Shown: positions 34,977 through 46,300 of the stretch, piece by piece
Numbering within the stretch: the stretch's first letter is position 1
Layout of the letters: every line of letters starts with the position of its first letter
NCBI RefSeq assembly: GCF_000315625.1
Contig: NW_005434659.1
Location: forward strand, 322,704-386,703
Direction: 5' to 3'
From: Guillardia theta CCMP2712
Taxonomy: Eukaryota; Cryptophyceae; Pyrenomonadales; Geminigeraceae
DNA: 64,000 nucleotides
Translations under genes and position numbers: made by a program
Notes under the pieces: generated by a model
What the model saw: only the letters and a program-made list of their open reading frames with translations
Told to the model about the DNA's origin: nothing
The model's database searches: none

Positions 34977-37900
34977 TCAAGCAGGGTCAACGAACCCAAC
35001 GACTCTCCCCCCGTTCCGCTCGTCCACATCATCGAATTTGCTCAGCGAGATGCTGGAGTCCCGCAGCTCGACGATGGCCTCCTCCCCATCCGCCCCCACC
35101 CCGTACTGGCCGCACTCGACGATGCTGCAGGAGACGAGCAGGAGCTTTCCTGCCCCAGCAGCGATCACCCCGGACCCCCGCTGACTGTGCAGGACGCATT
35201 CCTTCAGTTCCACCGACCCCTTCCTCGTCCTCATGACGTAGATGCCTCCGCTCCAGTAGTCCTCCGCCCCGTCACCCAGCAGCTGCTTCATCGTGACTTG
35301 CTCCATCCTCACGTTCCTCGCCGCGACCTCCAAGAGGCTGTGGACCTCGATGAGCAGGATGCAGCTCTCCGCAGTAACTGCCTGCTCCGACTGCAGCGAG
35401 ACGTCGCGGACCCACTGGATCGTGTCCAACACCTTGTGCTCCCCCCTCTTCAGCACGATCATCGACCCCTCTGCGATCTCACACGCCGCATGTGCTGTGC
35501 TGCTCTTCCCCGTGGTCGCCGCATCCTTGATCGCCTGCTCCGCGCTCGTGTACGGCATCGTCTTCCTGTGCCGGTCCGATCGACGAGGAGCAAATTCTCC
35601 TGTCGGCTGCACGACGATGGCGACGCTGTCCCTCACCTCCTCGGCATGCAGCTTGCGCTCGTACGCCTCTTCCTTGTACTCCGCCGCCTTTCCCCTCAGC
35701 TCCCCGTCCCCGAGGATCTCGAAGGCCTTCTCCGCCTCCTCGAAGAGACTCTCTGCTGTCTGGAAGCAGGAGGGCCCTTCGTTCGCCACGTCCTCCCAGC
35801 AAGAGAAGCTCTCCTTCCTGCTCAGCGTCTCCAGCCCCCTCCTCATCTTCACGTGCCCTTCCTCCGCCAGCCTCCTCTTGCTGATCGCATCATCGCACAG
35901 CATCCTCGCATACTTGCCGTTGACAGCATCTTCGATCTCCCCCAGCAGCTGAGCTGCCTGCTCGTATGCATGGTGGGCATCCCCGTACCTCCTTCCGAGG
36001 ATCCCCAGCTGACCCTCCAGCAGGAGCTCCCAGGCTCGGGATTGCGTCTCCACGCACCTCTCCGCCCACTTCTCTCTCTCCTCCGCCTCCGCCGCGTTCT
36101 CCTCGTCGTCGATCTCGCAGAACAGGAGCTTGCTCGCGCGCAAAGTCTCCATGCTCTCCTTGTACATGAGCCGATGCAGCCTCTTCCTGCCCTCCACGTC
36201 CTCCAGCGGATAGTCCTCGTCGATCGAGTGCCGCAGGTAGGGAAGGCTACACCTCTCATCCCGCCCTCCTCCTCCTCCTCCTCCTCCTCCTCCTCCTCCT
36301 CCTCCTCCTCCTCCTCCTCCTCCTCCTCCTCCTTTCTCTCCAAAGACGATGATCTTCCCCTGCATGGTAGTTTCGCACATGTACTTGTCCTTCTCCCTCA
36401 TCCCCTCCTGCAACATCGCCGCCGCCTCCTCCGCTTTCCTCCCGAACTTCTCGCCATGCTGTCTCAACTCGATCGCCATCGTCTGAATCTTCTCGTCCCC
36501 AATATCTGCCATGAGCTGCGAGGCGAACCCGAACCTCTCCGCCGCCTCCTTGTGGTTCCTGATCATGATCGAGCTCCCGAGCTTGTAGAGCGGGGATGGA
36601 GAGTAGCCTTCGACAGGAGCCCGGATCCTCTCCTTTCTCAGCTGCACTCCCTCCATGAGCAACTCGTGCGCCCTCACCTGCTTCTCAAGCTGCACGGTGG
36701 TGGCGGTGAGCTGCATGCGACAGGACGCAGCAGACTGCGCGTCCCCGAAGGAGGAGAAGAGCTCCTGGGAGGTGCGGAAGCAGTCGGTTGCCTCCTTCAG
36801 CATGAGCCTGCTGAACGGATAGTCCTCCATGTCACAGCGCTGGGAAACATACGAGCGAGCGTCCTGCAGGTTCTTCCTCGCCTCCTCCTGCACCCGCCGC
36901 TTCTCCCTGGCCTCCTGCAGCCTCGCGATTGACAAGAAGCAACTCCTTGCGTGCCCCAGCGTCCCGTACAGCTCGCTGACCCCCTCCAGCTCCTGTATCG
37001 CGTCCTGGAATTCAAACCCGCGGATCAGCTCCCCTCCTCTCGCCATCCTCTCATCCAGCCGGACCCGCAGCTCATGGAAGCTCGCCATCTTCTGTGAGAG
37101 CTCCCCTGCCCACCCCGCCGCTTCCTCCCCCCACCAGAAGTGCCTCATCAGCTCGCTGGCCCTCTGGAAGCACCGGGAGGACTCAAGGAAGTCGAACTCA
37201 AGGCAAGCGTTCCTAGCGCTCCACCACTGCTGGTTCGCCTGCCGGATGGAGGAGGAGGGGAAATCTAGCTCTTCCAGCACGAGCCTGTGGATGTCCTCCA
37301 AGGAAGTGAACAATCCCACCTTGTCAAGCAGCAGCAGTGCCGCATCTTCAGACTGAGCAGCGATCTCCGACTCGATCTTCTCGGGGTCGAGGGGGCCAGG
37401 GGCAACCCAGTCACCACATGGCACCCCCTGCTCTACCTCGAGCTCCAGCTCCTCCACCGGGTCCTCAAAGTGGAAGAGGAGGCTGTTGGACGGGTGGTAC
37501 CACAGCCCGTCTGCTCCAGGCTGGGACATGGCGCTGACCAACCGGCTCATGCACACGTCGAAGGATGCGCGCACCGTCAAGTTCCCGCCCTCCTTTATCC
37601 TTGTCAGCCCGGCCTTGTCGGGGTTGAGGATGCAGCTGCGATAGGTGCTGTCGCTCACCACAGAGAAGATGTCCTCCGAGCAGAACTTGAGAGCAAGAAA
37701 TGCTGCCGGCTGTCCTGACCGGCTCTTCAACGTCGGATCTGCTCTAGAGCTCAGGAGCGTCCGCACGGTCTCCATCGAGTTGCTGTGCCGGCAAGCCACG
37801 TGGAGCGCAGTGTATCCGTCCGATGGCCTCTGGAAGTCCAGCACACTCCCAGCTGCAGCCAGAGGCTCCAGCAGCTCGTAGGTGCCGAACCGAGCAGAGA

Positions 37901-38477
37901 CATGCAGGGAGGTGCTTCCTGTCAGGTCCTGCAGGTTTGGATCCGCCCGGTACTCCATCAGGACACGGAAAGTTTCCAGCGACCCTTCTCGGGCACAGCA
38001 GTGCAGGGGAGACCATCGCTTGTCCCGGTCCTGGGCGTTTACCGTGGCACCTCCTTGCAGCAGCAGCCTGACGCACTCCGAGCGGCCTCTGATGGAGGCA
38101 AGATGCAGGGGGGTTTCCCCTACGGAGTTGGTGGCGTTCAGCACCAAGTCGACAGCGTCCCGCGCTCTCTCCGGCTCGTCTTCCATGTCCGAGGCATCCG
38201 CAACGAGTGGGTCAGAGGAGGAGGCAGCCTCTATGATGTACTTCACCGCCTCTTCCTTCCCATGCTCCGCAGCCTTGTGCAGGGCGGTATCCCCCATGCT
38301 CCCCCTAAACAAGAGCGGAGTCTTCTTGTTGAACCTGCCATGGCTTCCTGGTGGTCGTCCAACTACCACAGGAGGATGAGGATCATCTCGATCGAACAGT
38401 CCTCCTCGGTCTCTGTCATGACCCTCCACCTGCTTCCGCAGCTCCTCCACGTCGCCCTCCCCCGCTGCCAGCAGCAT
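34977..38477 (-). CDS. Ankyrin / helical-repeat / beta-helix protein
   Basis: A single uninterrupted frame of 1166 residues, unusual in this intron-rich window. Residues about 50-280 are ankyrin repeats (GDTALHKAAEHGKEEAVKYI, GETPLHLASIRGRSECVRLL, GYTALHVACRHSN). Residues about 400-950 are helical repeats that resemble one another (MEDYPFSRLMLKEATDCFRT versus DEDYPL...RLMYKESMETLRA), probably an amplified helical module. A run of about 24 glycines from a GGA repeat interrupts them near residue 715. Residues about 1000-1160 read as a right-handed beta-helix (SGGIYVMRTRKGSVELKECV, GSGVIAAGAGKLLLVSCSIV). It is an intracellular protein-interaction scaffold by domain content; the function is unknown. 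A GC-rich island begins about 35 bp upstream of the ATG. Confidence 0.85.
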   Translation of the reverse strand: MLLAAGEGDVEELRKQVEGHDRDRGGLFDRDDPHPPVVVGRPPGSHGRFNKKTPLLFRGSMGDTALHKAAEHGKEEAVKYIIEAASSSDPLVADASDMEDEPERARDAVDLVLNATNSVGETPLHLASIRGRSECVRLLLQGGATVNAQDRDKRWSPLHCCAREGSLETFRVLMEYRADPNLQDLTGSTSLHVSARFGTYELLEPLAAAGSVLDFQRPSDGYTALHVACRHSNSMETVRTLLSSRADPTLKSRSGQPAAFLALKFCSEDIFSVVSDSTYRSCILNPDKAGLTRIKEGGNLTVRASFDVCMSRLVSAMSQPGADGLWYHPSNSLLFHFEDPVEELELEVEQGVPCGDWVAPGPLDPEKIESEIAAQSEDAALLLLDKVGLFTSLEDIHRLVLEELDFPSSSIRQANQQWWSARNACLEFDFLESSRCFQRASELMRHFWWGEEAAGWAGELSQKMASFHELRVRLDERMARGGELIRGFEFQDAIQELEGVSELYGTLGHARSCFLSIARLQEAREKRRVQEEARKNLQDARSYVSQRCDMEDYPFSRLMLKEATDCFRTSQELFSSFGDAQSAASCRMQLTATTVQLEKQVRAHELLMEGVQLRKERIRAPVEGYSPSPLYKLGSSIMIRNHKEAAERFGFASQLMADIGDEKIQTMAIELRQHGEKFGRKAEEAAAMLQEGMREKDKYMCETTMQGKIIVFGEKGGGGGGGGGGGGGGGGGGGGGGGRDERCSLPYLRHSIDEDYPLEDVEGRKRLHRLMYKESMETLRASKLLFCEIDDEENAAEAEEREKWAERCVETQSRAWELLLEGQLGILGRRYGDAHHAYEQAAQLLGEIEDAVNGKYARMLCDDAISKRRLAEEGHVKMRRGLETLSRKESFSCWEDVANEGPSCFQTAESLFEEAEKAFEILGDGELRGKAAEYKEEAYERKLHAEEVRDSVAIVVQPTGEFAPRRSDRHRKTMPYTSAEQAIKDAATTGKSSTAHAACEIAEGSMIVLKRGEHKVLDTIQWVRDVSLQSEQAVTAESCILLIEVHSLLEVAARNVRMEQVTMKQLLGDGAEDYWSGGIYVMRTRKGSVELKECVLHSQRGSGVIAAGAGKLLLVSCSIVECGQYGVGADGEEAIVELRDSSISLSKFDDVDERNGGRVVGFVDPA
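36262..36336 (-). repeat. In-frame GGA triplet repeat encoding poly-glycine
   Basis: About 24 CCT units on the plus strand (GGA/AGG on the coding strand) fall in frame inside the ankyrin/beta-helix gene, giving a glycine run. A length change by whole triplets would not break the frame. Confidence 0.9.
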
Positions 38478-38514
38478 TGAATCGCTCCTACCACAAAGGT
38501 TTAGCTCTCACAAC

Positions 38515-39095
38515 CTAATCGTATCACATAAGCGCCCGGGCAGTGAGTGCCACCTTTCACTACCGTACTGAGTACTACACCGGGCCGCACTGAACCCGGG
38601 CCGGTGACCGTCACTAGTAACTAGTAACTTGAAACTGCAGCAGCGGCCCGGGTTCCGAGCCCGGCCCGGGCCCGCGACTCGGATGATCTGAGGACTGACG
38701 GTGACCGTCGGAGATTCATCCGACCGCATGTGACCGCAATGCAAATCAGATGATATGCTCAGTCACCGTAAATCCCCAACATGAGACCGTACGGTACGAT
38801 ACCGTAGTACGGCCGCCAGCCGCCGTGACTGTTACACCTCCGAGTCCGTGACCCTGCAGGCTGTGCGCGGCCACCGTGCCACGGTGCCTCCAGCGGCCCG
38901 TGGAGCCGCCCGGCGCTCAGTGGCCACTGGGCCGGGCGGCCCGGTCCTCGATGCGCTGCCGGGCACTGTGGCGGGCGGCCGACCGTGTCAGTCAGCACTG
39001 GCACAGTACTAGTAGCGGCGGCACGGCCGGGGGGGGGGGCGGGGCCACCGCCGCCGCTAGGCTACCGGTAATACCGTAGTACCGCAGTGTAATGA
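38515..39095. repeat. GC-rich dispersed island, copy 5
   Basis: GC-rich DNA with GTGACCGTCACTAGTAACTAG, CGGCCCGGG, and GTACGGTACGATACCGTAGTAC words, resembling copies 1 and 3. No gene is seen. It lies between the starts and ends of two minus-strand genes. Confidence 0.7.
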
Positions 39096-39249
39096 TGCGG
39101 CTATCATGGCATATCGGATGCTTGAGCCCGTCTGGCGGTTAGCTGAGAGCCGCCTGATCAACTTGGGGTACCGAGATGACACTAGCATGCAAGCATGTAG
39201 TTACACATCAAGTTTATATCAGTCAGTCCATCAAGTGATCGGAGGTAAG

Positions 39250-39786
39250 TCATGCGGGAGCTGACGGTCTAAACCACCACCATGCAGAGTTCTCGTTGGC
39301 GCAGGCAGCTTCAACAAACTTCTGCTGAGAGCTGTCGGGAGCGAACTGAATGGCTGCAGGATTGCTTTGAATGGCTGCCAGCACAACGTCATCGGTTTTC
39401 ATAGAGTCAGGAAGGATGGAAAGAGCAGCTCCATTGCACTTAACAGCAGCCATGACGACTTCTGGATCTTTCAAGAGAGCTGGTGACGCATATGTAAGAG
39501 CGAAAGCTTGCTTTGAAACAATGGCCATCACAGTCTCCTTGTCGCTTCTTCTCTCTTCGCTTGCCTTTGCAAACATCAACTCGTCATTCTGACAAGCTGC
39601 AATAACAACATCTTTGTCGTTCTGCAAAGAACTGCTCGCAAGAGTGAATGCAAATCCATTCTGCCTGGCGGCTGCGAGTACAATCTCTTTGTCGTTTCTA
39701 AATCTTTCATCTGCTTTGAGAAGATTGTTCCCATCCTTGGTTACAGCCTCCAACACGTACAAGCGATTCGACCAAAGTGATTCCAT
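39250..39786 (-). CDS. DUF4116-repeat protein
   Basis: An intronless frame of 178 residues from ATG 39786. It consists of tandem repeats of roughly 24-25 residues with the pattern D-K-E-hydrophobic-V-hydrophobic-A-A-hydrophobic-x-x-N/Q-x-x-A-F/L followed by A-S/P (NDKEIVLAAARQNGFAFTLA, NDKDVVIAACQNDELMFAKA, DPEVVMAAVKCNGAALSILP, TDDVVLAAIQSNPAAIQFAP). This is the DUF4116 repeat, expanded in many protists and of unknown function. The upstream frame is open for nine more codons without an ATG, so a 5' exon is possible. Confidence 0.8.
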   Translation of the reverse strand: MESLWSNRLYVLEAVTKDGNNLLKADERFRNDKEIVLAAARQNGFAFTLASSSLQNDKDVVIAACQNDELMFAKASEERRSDKETVMAIVSKQAFALTYASPALLKDPEVVMAAVKCNGAALSILPDSMKTDDVVLAAIQSNPAAIQFAPDSSQQKFVEAACANENSAWWWFRPSAPA

Positions 39787-40364
39787 GGTATTTGCGGCAA
39801 TCAGTCTTGCCACTTGTCTCTCTCAATACCTTCCCCTTGCTCCTTTCATTCCATCATTGATGACCCTGCAACATCTCCTCAGATATCAAACAAGATCAAT
39901 TGTCATCTCTTCGGATTCTTTTGATAAAACATTCTGCTCGACCGATCTCTACCCTACTCATTCCATCTTTCCCTGCAAACATCCAAGTTTTCCGGAGGCA
40001 AATGCACACAAACATCGATCGAGCAATGTGATTTTTATCCTAGCTTCTACCTTTTGTCGGATATTGTTATGTTCCTGTCTCGGCGAAGGTAGATCGAGCA
40101 ACTTCAACTTCTTACCATGAGAGACTTGCTGGGATTCTATCCTTCTCCCATCCTCCTCACCTCCCTTGCCCATCAAGTCCTTCTCAGCCCTCCACTCCCC
40201 TTCTCCTTCTCTCTGCATCGTTCGCTTCCCATGTGCCATGGCTATTCCTCACGATATGCAGCCATGCCGCAAATACATGGCTTCGGTTACATCAATCGTT
40301 GCTACCGATCAGAAAGCTGTAACGGAAATCAACGGTAGGAACCAACGGCAACCGCCCGTTGGGT

Positions 40365-40512
40365 TGTGAGGGGTAGGGTACTCGTTGATAGGGTACTTTG
40401 AGGACGATTTCGTCAAGTACCGGTGCATTATACTATTATCTAATGGGGTATTTATGACCCCTCATGGGGTAGTAGGTCAGTTCAAGCACTTGGATAGGGT
40501 GGGGTCGAGAGT
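40365..40512. repeat. GGGGTA-rich tract
   Basis: GGGGTAGGGTAC and GGGTAGTAGG words just upstream of the dynein docking gene. Between 39800 and 40360 no gene is seen. Confidence 0.5.
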
Positions 40513-40535
40513 GAGCATTGGAGTGGAGCGGTGGA

Positions 40536-42671
40536 ATGTCCAAGACGGTGGAGCTCGAGAAGGAGCTGGCGGAGCTGCACAGCCGGTACAAGCAGGCAGA
40601 GGAGGAGAAGGATGGAGCCAAGGTGCTCAAGAAGCAGCGAGCGTCCATCGAGAGGCTGCGGAGGGACAACGATCAGCTCAGGAAGGACTTGGATCTTGAT
40701 AAGGGTATGCGCAGCTCGCAGGTCAGGAGCAAGTCAGCGCTGGATCACCATGCATCCATGTCGTCACAGCTCAACAAGCTTCAGGACCAGGCGGAATCTT
40801 ACACGAAGAGGATCGAGACGGAAAAGAAGAGGATCGAGGAGCTGGACTCGAGCATCAAGGATTTGAATGAGAAGGTCCTGGAGCAACGTAAGAAGGTTGG
40901 GGGGGCGAATGCGGTCCGGGAAAACAATTTGAAGTCTCAGAAGCACATTCAGCTGCTTGAGAACAGACTCGACAAGTCCCTTCTCAAGTTCAACGAGGCT
41001 CTCGCAAACAACAAGCAACTGAGGGTCTCACATGTAGTCCGCTTGCAAGTCTTGAACTAACATGTCTTGGCAGGAATCGATCGACAACCTGAGGAGAGAG
41101 AAGCAGGGGTTCGATCAGATCTACAAGAAGCTGGAAAAAGATCTCAACGAAAAGAAAAACGAGATGCAAAAGATCATAGAGATGTCCAATGTTGCGTATG
41201 AAGTGAGGGACAAAGCGCAGCAGGAGATGGCGATGTTGAAGATTCAGGCGGATCGGGAGCAGGCGAGCTTCGAGGCGGAATGGAAGGAGCTGGGAAAGTT
41301 GATCGAGGATGATCGAAAGATGAAGGAGCTGATGCGTCAGAGAGAGAAGGCAGGGATCGGACCCAACGGCAAGTTCGAGGACGAGGACAAGCTGAGAAAG
41401 AAGATCATGAAAGGAAACTCATCCATCTCCAAGGACAAGGCAGCGCAACAAGCAGCACTGCACAAGGTCCAGTCGTATGAAGAAGCTTTTGCCAAGATAC
41501 AAGCATCGACAGGGATCTCAGACATCGACGAGCTGGTTGCGACGTTCATCGAGGCAGAGGACAAGAATTTCTCTCTCTTCAACTACGTGAACGAGCTGAA
41601 TAACGAAGTGGAGAAGCTTGAGGAGCAGATTGCTGATACCAGGATGGAAATTGAAAAGCACAGGGGGAAAGGACAAAACAACGACAACCAAAGAAAGCAG
41701 ATCTTGATAGACTTGGAAGACAAGTTGGCAAAGGTGGAGCGACATTGTTTTGTTGCTTTCTTGTGAAGTTTCCTTATCCCTCGTCGCAGACTGAAGCTAA
41801 AGCTGAGCAATTTGAAGCGCGAGCAGCAAAGACTATGCAGACTATGAACATTCTGAAAGAAGGGATTCAGGTTCGAGAGAGGCAGAAGGGAGGGAGGGAA
41901 GGAGGAAGGGAGCGAAAGAAGGAGGGAGAGAGGGAGGAAAGAAGGGAGGGAGAGAAGGAGGGAGGGAGGGTTTTATCCTCACACTCTCTGCGCGTCAGGA
42001 CACTTTCAACAAGATCGGGTGCAACGCCGAGCTCGTGAACGCGGTGATGGGGAACCAGGGAGTGACGGAGGGCAATATGATGCAGTACCTGGGCATCATC
42101 GAGCAGAGGACCAACGAGATCCTCCAGATGTACACGGCAGCGCAGATGAAGGAGACAGGACACGACGAGACCAGCCCGGAGATTCAGGTGACGAAGCTCG
42201 CAGCCGCAGGCTCGTACTCCCCTGACATGCCCGGCAGACCAAGTTGGCTGCCATCCTTGGACAGGGCCCGAAGGTCCCGCTGGGGTCAGGGAAGGTGGAG
42301 GTGGTACCTCCTCCTGCCAGCGGGGAGCTAGAGTCGGAGGAGGGCTCGGAGGAGGAGGAGGAGGACGAGAGGCCCTTGACGCGGGACGAGCTGAAAGCCA
42401 AGACCCTCCGGAGCCTTGCGAAACGAGAGATGATAGACAGAGAAGGTCCATGCTTCCCGTTATCCCTCCTCCTCCTCCCTCCCTCCTCCTCCCTCCCTCC
42501 TCCTCCTTTCTCCCTCCTCCCCTCCCTCCTCCCCTCCCTCCTCCTCCCTCTTCTTCCCCTCCCCCGTCCCTTTCTCCTTCCTCTACCGTTACCCGCCTCC
42601 CGTCTCTCCTCCACTGAACCTTTGTAGATTCAAAGGTCAAGGACGTTTCGACTTCGCACAAGACGCCATGA
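40536..42671 (+). CDS. Outer dynein arm docking complex coiled-coil protein (ODA1/DC2, CCDC114/CCDC63 family)
   Basis: Six exons (40536-41024, 41074-41733, 41790-41870, 41999-42187, 42238-42445, 42628-42671) give 556 residues, close to the known length of this family. Nearly the whole chain is coiled coil. Family hallmarks are ESIDNLRREKQGFDQIYKKL, EMQKIIEMSNVAYEVRDKAQ, FNYVNELNNEVEKLEEQIAD and VTEGNMMQYLGIIEQRTNEI. Such proteins anchor outer dynein arms to axonemal doublet microtubules, so the organism builds motile flagella. The introns are 49, 56, 128, 50 and 182 bp; the two longest carry GGGA and CCT simple repeats. The last exon codes only 13 residues (SKVKDVSTSHKTP end). The NSUN6 gene converges from the other strand 125 bp away. 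Confidence 0.93.
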
Positions 42672-42795
42672 AGGCGGAGGCAGCTGCTGTTTGTGTCATT
42701 GTATGTAGATACACCCACCATTCTGTTGCAAGATTTCCTTTGTTGAACAAGAAGAAAAGCGACTGTAAAAAACATCCCTTGCAGCACGAGTCTTC

Positions 42796-44310
42796 TCAAA
42801 CTTTCTCGAAGGCTGCGATGAAAAATCCGTTGGTGTCCAAATCATCACAAGGTTCAAATCTCTGCACAAACTGTCGCTGCTCATCGTCAAGCCCGCAGCC
42901 TGCTCTCCCTGCCGCTGCCCGTTATTCCCCTCCCCTCCTCTCCTCTCCTCTCCTCTCCTCTCCTCTCCTCTCCTCTCCTCTCCTCTCCTCTCCTCTCCTC
43001 TCCCCTCCCCTCCTCTCGTTTCCCCCTCCTTTTCCTGCCAGCCCTCTCCATCCATCCTTCATTCCGAAGTTCTCCTCTTAATCATCTGCAAATTGTTCCG
43101 CCCTTTCCCCATCCACTGCTTTCCTTCTCTTTCCTTCTTCTCCTTCTCCTCCTTTTTCTGCTCCTGTTTCTGCTCTTCCTCCTTCTTCTCCTTCCCCTCT
43201 CCCTTCCTCTGCCTGTCCGATTCTGGTCTACCTGGTTTAGCAACGATGGGAGAGGCTCGCAAGAGCTTGAGCGGGAGAGCCTTGAGAGCCCAGGCGACGT
43301 TACACTCGTTCTCCTCCGGGTTGATGGTGCAAGTGGAGTAAACCAGCCGTCCTCCGGTCTGGAGAAGTACGAAGGGAATGTAAGGGGATTGAGGAGCAGG
43401 AAGAGGAAGGGGGGAGGGGAAGGGGAGAGGAGGATGGGGAGGATGGGGAGGATGGGGTTGAAGCAGGAGGAGGCAGAAGAGTAGGGGGATCAGCCAAGAC
43501 TTGTTCAGCAGATGCAGGACGGACCTTTAGAAGTCCAACAGCAACGTGCATCATCCTCCTCTGATACGCGGGAGTTCGCTCCATCTCAATGGGAGGGATG
43601 TCGACTGCGAGGCGAGGACGGAGCCCCAGCGCTGTACCTGCGAGGACAGTGAGAGGAGGGAAAAGGCTGGTGGTGGTGGTGGTGATGATGGTGATGGTTA
43701 TGATGGTGGTGGTGGTGGTACTGACATGGAGGGTCGAGGATAATCCTGTCGAAAAGCTCGTCGAACTGAATCTTCTTCTTGACCTCCCCTCCTACTCCTC
43801 CTCCACTGGGCTCCACAGCATCAACCTCCAGCTCCTCTGCAGCAGCATGAGAGATTGCAGGAGGGGAGGTGGGGGAGAGAGGAGGAGGAGGAGGAGGAGG
43901 AGGAGGAGGCAAAAGATGGTGGTGGAGGGCAGGCTTACCTGGCAGCGGCACGTTGCCTCCAACAGGAGGGATGGAGGAGGAGTCTCCTTTGAGGACCCAC
44001 ACGTTCTTAAGCCCAAGGTGCTGCGCGTTCTCGCGGATGACGGCTGCCTGCCATGCCGCCCTCCCCCTTCAGTTCCCCCGTGCACGCCTCCTCCTCTCAT
44101 CCCCCTCCTCCTCTCATTCTCTCCCTCCTCCTATCCCCTCCCACCTCTACAGTCTGCCCTGCTGTAAATATTTCAATCCCATCAAGTGCATTCTCTTTTC
44201 ATCTTCATCATTATCTCCCTGAACATCCTCTCTATATTCCACCCCTTCCTCCTCATCCGCTCCTTTTCTCCCTCATCGCACTCATTGCCTCTTCCTGCTC
44301 CTGCTCCTCT

Positions 44311-44361
<51 letters not shown>

Positions 44362-45846
44362 ATCTCATAGTCTTCACCTTTGCCTGCGTCCGATCGATGG
44401 CCGTCACGCTCCCCTCCCCTTGCATGATCGCTGCAGCTGCACGTTCTCCTCCTCAGTCCCCTCCTCCTCATCCGTAGCGCAACTTCACCGTGCGTCGTCT
44501 TCCCTCCCGGCGAGGCACACATATCTAGGATCCTCTCGCCCGGCTGCGGGTCAAGCACATGCCCGACTACGATCGAAGGAAAGTTCTGGACGTACATGAG
44601 GCCGGGGAGCAGCCCGTTGAGGGGAGGGGCGCGAAAGCTGCAAGGCGCTATGGCGTCAGAGGGAGGAGGAAGACGATGAGGAAAGCGTTGACAGGAATGA
44701 GTAGGAGAGGAAGAACCATGGGAGGAGGGAGGGAGGAGGGAGGAGGGAGTGGAGGGAGTGGAGGGAGTGGAGGGAGGAGGGAGGAGGGAGGAGGGAGGAG
44801 TCTTACATGCATTCTGTCATGATGCAGCCCAGACCTTCCTTGGCGCTCATGGCGACCCTGCGGTCGACCTGCATGACTCCCTTGCCGATGACGACGATGC
44901 CCTCCGGTAGCTCCGGGAACGAGGCGTCGGATGAGCTGGCGTCAAGGTCAGGAGGGCACATGCTGAGGTAGGAGGGGACAAGGGGGGTGTCTGGTAAGGG
45001 AGGGTGGGAGGGAGGGGGTAGAGATGGGGGCGAGCAGCCGACGAGTGGAGTGCGGAGACCAGGTGGAGTGGGTGGAGATGGCAGGACGGAAGGGGGAGAG
45101 GAGAGGTTGGAGAGGAGGAGGGAGATAGAGAAGAGGGAGAGGAGGGAGAGGCAACGAGCAGAGCACAAGGAAGGAGATGTCGGGGACGACAGGGCAGGGC
45201 TTCACCGGTTTGTATCGCCGTAGAGGTGAGAGAGCTTGGAGTTGTTCAGCCTGAACTGCTGCTTCTTCTCATCTGACACCTCATGCATGTGGTTGCTGAC
45301 GAAGCCTTTCATCCTCTTGGGATCCAGCTTCCTCGTGCTCAGGATGTGCGTGCTCGCCCCCCGCAGGAACCTGTCCTGCACGTCGCACAGCACTGTCACC
45401 ACGTCTCCCTTCGCTGTGTGTGGGGAGCATCCCATCATGCCGGGGATGAAGATGTGGGACCCCCGAAGAACGGCCTCTGCGCACCTCCTCGACACCACTA
45501 GCTCCCGCCCCTCTGGAAGTATCTCCCGCGCGTCATGCTCGTCGGGCCGGATCACCACGGCGTCCCCGATCACTTCATGCACGCGCACCTCGCCGTAGCG
45601 GCTGACCCCTGCATGCTCCGAGGGGCCCTCCCTCACCGCAAGCCTCTCCAGCTCCTCTCGCATCCTCCCCGCCAGCTCCTCGCCCGAGATCCTCACGGTG
45701 TTGGCCCGCACGCATGAATGCGCCGGAGGGCGGGCTAGTGCGTTACAGACCCTCTCGAGCTCGTCCTCCTCGTAGAAACGAAGAAGCGGCTGGCGGACAT
45801 GGTCTGGGAGGTGCGTCCTCCAAGCAAGAGCCGCCGCATGCGCCAT
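42796..45846 (-). CDS. NSUN6: NSUN6-type RNA cytosine-5 methyltransferase
   Basis: Nine exons (45846-45206, 44962-44807, 44637-44489, 44430-44378, 44047-43939, 43836-43726, 43637-43525, 43358-43232, 42899-42796) give 520 residues. The enzyme transfers methyl from SAM to cytosine-5 in RNA; NSUN6 modifies the tRNA acceptor end and some mRNAs. An N-terminal segment leads into a PUA domain (SHIFIPGMMGCSPHTAKGD, GIVVIGKGVM). The SAM motif is ILDMCASPGGKTTH. Catalytic cysteines are in DPPCTALGLRP and LVYSTCTINPEENE. The C-terminal strand is DLDTNGFFIAAFEKV. Every junction agrees in phase with the family. Several introns hold microsatellites (CTCCTG at 44292, GGA at 43880 and 44710, GGT at 43675). 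Confidence 0.92.
42928..43012 (+). repeat. CTCCT/TCTCC pentanucleotide microsatellite
   Basis: About fifteen TCTCC units inside the last intron of the NSUN6-type gene. Confidence 0.95.
44292..44362 (+). repeat. CTCCTG hexanucleotide repeat in an intron
   Basis: About eleven CTCCTG units inside an NSUN6 intron. The same hexamer repeat occurs in introns at 33672 and 53680. Confidence 0.92.
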
Positions 45847-46300
45847 CACAGGCAGCAGCGCATGCAGGAGCAACGCGCGGCCTCGTATGATGAGGATACG
45901 GCCAATCAAAAACCTGGGGTTGTGAAAGCAGGGAGGCAGGAAAGGGAGAAAGTCAAGGGGTGGAGGCGGGGGTGGGGGAGCAGGGAGCGAGCGGGGGAGG
46001 GATGGAGGTGGAACGCTCGGAGCGGGCAGCTCGAGATCAGGATGGGTCAGGGGAGAGCAGGAGGAGGAGGGCGAGCAGAGGCGATGGAGAGCAGTAAAGG
46101 CGAGGGTGTGGAGGAACAAAACTTGCTAGTGGAAGAGGAGATGCTGGGGAAGTAAACACGTTTTATTCGCTATGAATAAGGAGGAGGAGGTTCGTCGGAA
46201 GGAAGAGGAGGAGGAGGAAGAGGAATGTCGTCGTCGGCAGCAGGAGCATGTGCGATCTGCACCGAACAACCCTCAGTCCTGATGCAGTCGAATAGGAGGA

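Noticed and set aside
34783-36932. Long plus-strand frame opposite the ankyrin/beta-helix gene
   Set aside because: It is the complementary reading of a GC-biased coding exon; its composition is Leu/Pro/Arg-rich without domain pattern, while the minus strand has clear ankyrin repeats.
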